NCBI GenBank assembly: GCA_900551245.1
Contig: URVC01000024.1
Span: 1-54,832 of the forward strand
From: an uncultured bacterium
Lineage (GTDB): Bacteria > Verrucomicrobiota > Lentisphaeria > Victivallales > Victivallaceae
Length of the DNA: 54,832 bases
Reading direction: 5' to 3'
Shown here: positions 49,258 to 54,832 of the stretch, in pieces
Layout of the letters: each line of letters starts with the position of its first letter
How positions within the stretch are numbered: the first letter of the stretch is position 1
Position numbers and translations under genes: made by a program
The notes under the pieces: model-generated
The model's database searches: none
What the model was told of the DNA's origin: nothing
The model's input: the letters and a program-made list of their open reading frames with translations, nothing else

Positions 49258-50307
49258 ATGGTCGAAAAAAAGGCAGAACAGGCGAAATCCCTGCTTGTCC
49301 GATATATCCGAGACCAGAAGGTGGAACGGGGAGATAGACTGCCTCCACAGAATTTTCTCCGCAAGACATTCCAATTCGGCACGGCCACCATCAGCGCCGC
49401 AATCAATGAGCTGAAAAATGACGGAGTTCTGGAAGTGCGGGACAAGGTCGGCGTCTTCGTCATTGATCCCAATGCAGACGGCCATACCGGGCGTACCATC
49501 GGGATCACCATGCGTCATGCAGAAAACAACCTCTACTACTGTTGTATTTTGACAGCACTTCAGATGCAACTCGTCAAGGAGAGCTGCCTGATACGCCTGT
49601 TCCGGTGTCAGAAGAAAACGGAAAGAACAAGCATCTTTTTTCAGATCAACGACTTCCCCGGCTTACGCCGAAGCATTGAAAATCAGGAAATTCAAGGGCT
49701 GATCCATCTCGACGATTTCACCCTCTCCTCATTGAATTTCATCCGCCACAAAAAATTACCGCTGGTGTTCGTCGGCAACCTAGGAGGCATTGCGCCGAAC
49801 GGAGTCTTTTACGATCAGGAGAGAACCATCTGTGAAATCGGAGTCCGGCTCCAACGGGAAAATCCTCAACGTCCGGCCCTGGTGTGTCAACCGAGCCTCT
49901 TCAAATGTGTACAAAATCACTTCTATGAGGCGTTTGGAAACGACAAGAAAATTTATAAGGGGAGCCGTGTTCAGGAGGCGGAAAAAATCGCCGATGAAAT
50001 CCTCTGCATGCCGGACAAAAAACGCCATGACTGGATCATTTACATGGATGATATTATGGCCCTGGCCATTACTTCGAAACTTGCAATTTCACTCCCGCCG
50101 GAAAAATTACCGAGGGCTGTCATCATACGAAATCTGCAGTTTCAAATGCGTTACCCGGTCAGAAATCCGATCTTTTTCGACAACAACCTGAATGAGTTTG
50201 CTACGATCGGCGTATCCCTTCTGATGAATGCCATGAAAGACGGCAAGCTTGATGCAGGGAAAGTTCTTTATCACCAACGAGAAGATATCGTGGATTTCCC
50301 CGATTGA
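49258..50307 (+). CDS. GntR-family regulator with LacI-type sensor domain
   Basis: A 349-residue regulator: N-terminal GntR winged helix (GDRLPPQNFLRKTFQFGTATISAAINELKNDGVLEV, where LPPQNFLRKTF and ISAAINEL are the characteristic pieces), then a periplasmic-binding-protein-type sensor starting near RTIGITMRHAENN. This architecture (as in arabinose-type AraR regulators) senses sugars. It is upstream of a pseudopilin and a GH-A glycosidase on the same strand and likely controls them. The region 50308-50502 between holds nothing I can name. Confidence 0.82.
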   Translation: MVEKKAEQAKSLLVRYIRDQKVERGDRLPPQNFLRKTFQFGTATISAAINELKNDGVLEVRDKVGVFVIDPNADGHTGRTIGITMRHAENNLYYCCILTALQMQLVKESCLIRLFRCQKKTERTSIFFQINDFPGLRRSIENQEIQGLIHLDDFTLSSLNFIRHKKLPLVFVGNLGGIAPNGVFYDQERTICEIGVRLQRENPQRPALVCQPSLFKCVQNHFYEAFGNDKKIYKGSRVQEAEKIADEILCMPDKKRHDWIIYMDDIMALAITSKLAISLPPEKLPRAVIIRNLQFQMRYPVRNPIFFDNNLNEFATIGVSLLMNAMKDGKLDAGKVLYHQREDIVDFPD

Positions 50308-50502
50308 ACCAGCAGACAGAATAACCCGGAAGGAGAACATGAAAAAATATATCCACAAACGACCACGATGATAATTTGGAAATGTTGTGACGTTTGAAAC
50401 ACGACGGTAACACGCCGGGAGGAGAGCGAGAATGTGGGAACTGAAATGAGACAGAAACGAGAAAAAAAACAGGCTGGAACACACAATACAGGAAGAGGCG
50501 CC

Positions 50503-51225
50503 ATGAAGATTAGAAAAAACTTTACTCTTATAGAATTACTTATCGTTATTTCAATCATTGCAATTCTTGCCGCCTTATTGCTTCCTGCGCTTAACCAGGC
50601 GCGGGGGCGCGCCCATCAGATAAGCTGCCTCTCCAAGCATAAGCAAATTGTTGCCGGAATGCTTATGTACGCCAAAGATTACAATGATTGGGTTGCATGT
50701 TATGATCTGAGCATCGGGGGACATGGATTGTTTGCTCGATTCTATCTGCATTATCGATATGTTCCTAATTTTAATCTGTTTCAATGTTCAGCAGCACCAC
50801 TGCCCCTCGATTTTTCGAAGCAATATTATACGACAATCTCAGTATATCGTTATGACCTGGGGAAGAGCACCTATTACACGCCCAAAATACCGGAACAGGG
50901 TGATTATGCAGTAGGGACATGGTTAGAGAAAGGAGGAATTGATGCCATCTTCTATTTTCTCCCCAAAATGCGCAAACCAGTTTCAACCTTGATTCTTTCT
51001 GATGTTCGCCGAGGCAAACTTAGTTCGGAAGCTGTTGGCATGGGGTTCTGGTGTTTTTCCCCCACTGCATCATTGGACTATAGTGGAACAGTTCTGGGCC
51101 ACAATCAAAAAAACACGAATCTGGCCTTTATGGATGGCCATGCCGAATCGGCAGATCTGCAGAAATTACGAGAACTCGGCTTCACAAAAATTATTACAGA
51201 CGACGGCAATCGTTTGGAATATTAG
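50503..51225 (+). CDS. Pseudopilin-type protein with prepilin N-terminal methylation motif
   Basis: A 240-residue protein starting MKIRKNFTLIELLIVISIIAIL, a classic prepilin leader and helix. The C-terminal part has HNQKNTNLAFMDGHAES, the H-X-DG motif with one extra residue between. AGGAAGAGG precedes the ATG at 50503; an in-frame start at 50434 would add 23 residues with an implausible leader. It is AT-richer than the other two pseudopilins in this window. It sits between the GntR-type regulator and the glycosidase. Confidence 0.9.
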   Translation: MKIRKNFTLIELLIVISIIAILAALLLPALNQARGRAHQISCLSKHKQIVAGMLMYAKDYNDWVACYDLSIGGHGLFARFYLHYRYVPNFNLFQCSAAPLPLDFSKQYYTTISVYRYDLGKSTYYTPKIPEQGDYAVGTWLEKGGIDAIFYFLPKMRKPVSTLILSDVRRGKLSSEAVGMGFWCFSPTASLDYSGTVLGHNQKNTNLAFMDGHAESADLQKLRELGFTKIITDDGNRLEY

Positions 51226-51308
51226 AAGAACTCCTATAATACGGGTCCGCAATTATTGCAGATGGCATAATTCTGAATCAATCAAAAAACTTCATGGGAT
51301 TTCTATTT

Positions 51309-54194
51309 ATGCGTATCCTTCTATCTATTTCTCTCATTCTGGGGGCGATCCTATCACTTCCGGCAGAAGAGCCGGATTTCAGCCAGGCAAAATTATGGAA
51401 AAAAAATGCTACGCCGTCAAGTTCTATGACGATTTCCAGGAATACCGCGGAAGACGCGTTGCAATTCGAAGTAAAATTCAAACCGGGTACCGACTTCTGG
51501 GCATATCCGGAATTTAAACTGCCGCAGGGAATTCCCCGCGGGAAAAAATATCTCGTCTTTGAGGCGAAACTCGATCAGCAGGAACCGGCCGGCGGCTGCA
51601 AATATGCCCTCGTCATGTTTGGCTATAAGGGGGGGATTGTCGCTTGGAGCCCGTCGCCGCACTGGCAGACCGTGGTGATTGATCTTGACGCAAACAAGAT
51701 TAACCGCGCCGCGGTAAAATGCCTTCGGATAGGCGCCAATCCGCAAAGCCCCCAAATGACCCTGACCTTGCGAAACATCAAGTTTCTGGAACAGTTGCCG
51801 AAAAAAGATGGCAAAAGAACCGCCGAATTGATTCACTCTACAGCACCGGCAATGCTTTTTATTGATGAAGAGCCATTGCAGTTCACAGTCTCGGAACGGG
51901 TTCCCGATCTTTCCTACGAGATACTCAATTATCATGATGAGATCGTGGCAAAAGGTCCGGTACCAGAGTCAGGCAGTTTCATACTCCCGCGTCTTCCCCG
52001 CGGCTATTACCGCATCATTCTGAAGGCACCGAAAGTCCAGTTCCATGGAGCAGCCTCATTTTCTGTGATTCCGGATCCCGATCGACGCAGACAGAATCCC
52101 GACTCGCCTTACTCGATGGACGCTGCACTCAGCGTGATCGGCACAGCTCATGTCTATCAGCGTGGAGATAAAGAGAAAAGCATGCGTTTTTTTGTCAATC
52201 TGGCCCGCATGGCCGGAGTGACAGTTGCCCGGGAGCGCACCCATCAGGATCTGTCGGAAAAAGTCAAAGGTGTCTATGACTGGAATTTCTATGGGCTGGC
52301 CCCCAAGCTCTTCTCCGAAGCGGGAATCGCCCTCAGTTCCACCTGGCATAATTTTGCTTTCTGGGCACGGGAAAAGGGTCATAAATATACTTACGATTTA
52401 ATGATTCCGTATCAGTTCGCACAGCAATTGGCAAAAAACTTTCACAACCAAATCAAATTCTGGGAGTTCTGGAATGAACCAGAATATAGTTTCTGGGATG
52501 GTACGGCCTGGGAGTTTGCCTCCACGACCAAAGCGGCTTATCTCGGGTTCAAAGCGGGAGATCCTGAAATCCTCGTCACGAACGGTTCTTTCTGTTTCAA
52601 ACCGGAGGAGGACTGGATTGCCATGGAAACGCTGCAAAATGATTTAGCCGGCTATTGCGATATCTTCAACATCCATATTTATCATCCGATGAAGGAGTAC
52701 CCGCAATTGGTCAGAGGCTGGAAAAAACTTCAGCAGCAGCACGGCATGAGCGCCCTCCCCCTCTGGGTTACGGAAACCGGAACTTATGCAGAGGGAGTGC
52801 CGGAAGATACAGATCGCTATGACAACAGGCGAGTTCTTTCTCATGAACAGGAGATGATCTGGGCGGAATTCGTTCCCAAAAATCAAATACTGCTGCAAAG
52901 CCTCGGGGTTGCACGGACTTTCACCTTCGTATTGCCGCCGATGCACGAATTCAAGGGAATGAAAGCATGGGGCTTGATTCGATACGACTATACTGCTTCC
53001 CCAGCCTTTACGGCATTTGTCACCCTGACAGATCAACTCAGCAATGCAGAATATCTAGGAGAACTTGATTTCGGCGCCGGGATCCGGGCTTTCCTGTTTC
53101 AGCAGCCGGACAGCACCAAAACAATTGCTTTCTGGAGTGAATCGGAATTGGATAAATTGGATAACCGCCCGAATGGCATACGTCCAACAAACAAATTTCT
53201 GCATAAAATTTCGCTTTCCGAAAACCAGCCTGTCCGGTTGACCGATATTTTCGGTACTACACGGATATTGCATCCGCGGAATGGGAAAATCGAGACGGCT
53301 TCTACGAGATACCCCGCCTATCTCTCCGGAATTACTTCGCCAGTTCCAGTTAAGAAACAGCCCGTCAAAGCAGTGACCGGCAAAACTTCCACCAGCAATA
53401 TGGATAAAACCATTGTACTGCGAATTGTCCCGGACGAGAAATTTCTCCTTAACACGACTCGGTCAAATCTGATCATTCCGTGGAAAGTAAAACAACATCC
53501 CCTGAAGCTCCAGATCATCAATTTCAGCAAGGAGAAAAAGCAGGGTAAGGTAACGGTGGAAGGCGGGACTCTGAATGGGCTGCCCGCTGAGCTGGCAATC
53601 GGGCCCTTCGAGACGAAGGAAATTGAGTTCTCCCTGCCATCCCAGACTCACACGCGCCAATATCGTTTCCGTTTTGGAGGAGTTTTCAATCATCGGGCAA
53701 TAAGCCAATTGTCTTTGCCGGTCATACAGTACGGCGAAATTTCCAATGCACCGCTTTTCGCCCAGGCGAACAAACCGGAAAAATGGCGTAAGAACAGCTC
53801 TGGCTCCATGAACATCTCCTGGGATGCCAAGGAAAAGGCTGTCCGGTTCGACGTGGAATTTTCTCCGGGAGGTGCTCGCCGCGTATATCCGGAGCTCCTG
53901 ATTCCCGGCGGTCTTCCTGCGGATACAATCGGAATCTCTTTCGACATCAAATCAAATCTGAAAGCAAAACCTCAGAACAGTTTTGTTATGCTGGTGAAAG
54001 ACCAACAAAAACAAACTGATTTGAGCCATAAGGTCGGTTATACTCCTTCGTTGGGGAAATGGCAGGAGAACTTCATCGGGACAGCAAACCTCACGCCGCA
54101 AGAGATTCACCTCCTCAGAATTGGGATGAATCCAACAACAGACAAGGTTACATTCTGGATACGGGATCTTCGCCTTCACCGGACTGTAAAGTAA
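51309..54194 (+). CDS. Secreted clan GH-A glycoside hydrolase with duplicated flanking modules
   Basis: About 961 residues, with signal peptide MRILLSISLILGAILSLPA. I prefer the ATG at 51309; one at 51294 is also in frame. An N-terminal ~150-residue beta module and a C-terminal module share a pattern (FSQAKLWKKN...SMTIS near the front, FAQANKPEKWRKN...SMNIS near the back). Between them is a TIM barrel with acid/base motif WEFWNEPEYS (E390) and nucleophile motif LWVTETGTY (E489), like GH39- or GH5-type enzymes. Two binding modules around one catalytic core suggest attack on an insoluble polysaccharide. Family assignment within the clan is uncertain. Confidence 0.75.
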   Translation: MRILLSISLILGAILSLPAEEPDFSQAKLWKKNATPSSSMTISRNTAEDALQFEVKFKPGTDFWAYPEFKLPQGIPRGKKYLVFEAKLDQQEPAGGCKYALVMFGYKGGIVAWSPSPHWQTVVIDLDANKINRAAVKCLRIGANPQSPQMTLTLRNIKFLEQLPKKDGKRTAELIHSTAPAMLFIDEEPLQFTVSERVPDLSYEILNYHDEIVAKGPVPESGSFILPRLPRGYYRIILKAPKVQFHGAASFSVIPDPDRRRQNPDSPYSMDAALSVIGTAHVYQRGDKEKSMRFFVNLARMAGVTVARERTHQDLSEKVKGVYDWNFYGLAPKLFSEAGIALSSTWHNFAFWAREKGHKYTYDLMIPYQFAQQLAKNFHNQIKFWEFWNEPEYSFWDGTAWEFASTTKAAYLGFKAGDPEILVTNGSFCFKPEEDWIAMETLQNDLAGYCDIFNIHIYHPMKEYPQLVRGWKKLQQQHGMSALPLWVTETGTYAEGVPEDTDRYDNRRVLSHEQEMIWAEFVPKNQILLQSLGVARTFTFVLPPMHEFKGMKAWGLIRYDYTASPAFTAFVTLTDQLSNAEYLGELDFGAGIRAFLFQQPDSTKTIAFWSESELDKLDNRPNGIRPTNKFLHKISLSENQPVRLTDIFGTTRILHPRNGKIETASTRYPAYLSGITSPVPVKKQPVKAVTGKTSTSNMDKTIVLRIVPDEKFLLNTTRSNLIIPWKVKQHPLKLQIINFSKEKKQGKVTVEGGTLNGLPAELAIGPFETKEIEFSLPSQTHTRQYRFRFGGVFNHRAISQLSLPVIQYGEISNAPLFAQANKPEKWRKNSSGSMNISWDAKEKAVRFDVEFSPGGARRVYPELLIPGGLPADTIGISFDIKSNLKAKPQNSFVMLVKDQQKQTDLSHKVGYTPSLGKWQENFIGTANLTPQEIHLLRIGMNPTTDKVTFWIRDLRLHRTVK

Positions 54195-54226
54195 AGGATA
54201 TACCTGAACAGATTCAGCTTTTGTAT

Positions 54227-54264
54227 AAGGCTGTTGCAAAGCATCAAAGTTTTGCAGCAGCCTT
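54227..54264 (+). terminator. Terminator after the GH-A gene
   Basis: Fourteen-pair stem with one G-T contact, from AAGGCTGTTGCAAA to TTTGCAGCAGCCTT, followed by TTAT. It lies about 30 bp past the stop. Confidence 0.75.
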
Positions 54265-54280
54265 TTATAATATCGCTGCA

Positions 54281-54654
54281 TCAGGCTTCAAATTTTCTGA
54301 ATGTGCGCTTCTCCCCCAATTGGACAATTTTTTCTGGAAAGATTGGTGTAAAAGCCTCTGAATTACAATATCCCATTACTTGCCGATTACAAGTTCCGAA
54401 ATAAACTTCATCCGGCGTCCGATATTGGAGAGCCGAATGAATCCGTCTTGAGTTGAAAAATTTCATATAATGTTGGACGCCAAAGCGAAGTTGCGGTAAG
54501 CTGATGTAGTCAGCCCGTCCATACTGATCAGAATGCAATGAGCCCGGAGTTCCGTTACAAACTCCGAGCTGGTGAAGTGGCTCCCTTGATCCGAATTGAT
54601 AATCTTCGGTTTCCCAGATGCTGTGTACCCAGGAGAAACAGGTTCAGTCGGCAC
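54281..54654 (-). pseudogene. Broken IS3-type transposase (integrase-core fragment)
   Basis: Two frames read in order on the minus strand. The first (54654 on) has PKIINSDQGSHFTSSEF and ISMDG, the integrase-core pattern of IS3-family OrfB. A second frame (54538-54281) has NSRRIHSALQYRTPDEVYF, the usual C terminus. The stretch between them is shorter than in intact relatives by more than 20 codons and shifts frame, so it is an internal deletion or frameshift. No terminal inverted repeats were found. Confidence 0.8.
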
Positions 54655-54787
54655 ATTAGATCTCCGCCTCCGGAACTCTCAGGTCGGTCGGTTGCTTCGG
54701 CTGCGCCAACTCACGTTTGTCATCTGTAATCACTCAGAACAAATGTGCGCAAAATTGCGGCCACTACCAACCGGAGAAGATGAAATC

Positions 54788-54832
54788 ATGACAAAAGGCG
54801 AAGGAATCTATAAAACAATCGTTACTGCGATC
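54788..54832 (+). CDS. Start of a possible gene cut by the window edge
   Basis: An ATG at 54788 preceded by GGAGAAG opens a frame of 15 codons (MTKGEGIYKTIVTAI) that runs off the window. Too short for any family call; it may belong to the mobile element remnant next to it. Confidence 0.3.
   Translation, partial: MTKGEGIYKTIVTAI

Noticed and set aside
1..54832. tRNA or rRNA genes
   Set aside because: No segment read as a cloverleaf with the conserved T-arm or as ribosomal RNA was noticed; a covariance search would be needed to exclude them.

Overview
The window looks like a chromosomal segment of an anaerobic, carbohydrate-degrading bacterium of the Lentisphaerota (Victivallis-like). This is inferred from gene content, not from a marker phylogeny. 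The signs are three pseudopilin-type proteins of the kind this group carries in large numbers, each beside a glycoside hydrolase and usually a sugar-type regulator; many secreted glycosidases; a superoxide reductase, flavodiiron and rubredoxin oxygen-defence set; LPS core genes; and a four-helix-bundle gene of the S23 type. Most of the DNA is GC-rich. There are sharp AT-rich stretches at 41.3-42.3 kb and around 50.5-51.3 kb.

Layout. 0-11.7 kb: serine hydrolase, AraC regulator divergent from a GH27 alpha-galactosidase, a large GH42-like secreted protein, a pseudopilin, an LVIVD-repeat propeller and a Gfo/Idh/MocA oxidoreductase. 11.9-17.8 kb: a complete type II-C CRISPR system. A tracrRNA on the minus strand lies antisense inside the cas9 5' leader, followed by cas9-cas1-cas2 and an array of six identical 36-bp repeats and five spacers, transcribed back towards the cas genes. 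Beyond the array sit a four-helix-bundle gene flanked by promoter-bearing direct repeats and then a decayed single CRISPR repeat with its own hairpin. 17.8-19.4 kb: LPS kinase and glycosyltransferase. 19.7-28.2 kb: GH36, (alpha/alpha)6 and clan GH-A hydrolases, a pseudopilin and a XylR-type regulator. 28.3-33.3 kb: an autoregulated LacI operon with a U32-like protein and three paralogous QueG-like iron-sulfur proteins. 33.4-36.7 kb: dnaA with a candidate origin region, and a PHP-domain protein. 36.9-40.8 kb: perR-type regulator, desulfoferrodoxin, flavodiiron protein and rubredoxin, then a lipoprotein, a dolichol-phosphate-mannose-synthase-like enzyme and a small membrane protein. 41.0-49.1 kb: a 7.5-kb island bounded by two direct copies of a ~270-bp structured repeat. 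It holds an exported Rhs protein with a metallopeptidase-like tip and a coupled small membrane protein, and a divergent operon of two paralogous secreted hydrolases and an O-antigen-ligase-like protein. 49.2-54.8 kb: GntR/LacI-hybrid regulator, pseudopilin, a GH-A glycosidase with duplicated flanking domains, and a broken IS3-type transposase.

The parts most worth following up are: the CRISPR locus (antisense tracrRNA, promoter-bearing repeats, and a leader-side cassette that one spacer nearly matches); the Rhs toxin and immunity candidates in a repeat-bounded island; and the LacI-controlled QueG-like/U32 operon, for which I know no assigned pathway. Protein family names rest on reading motifs by eye; no database search was run.
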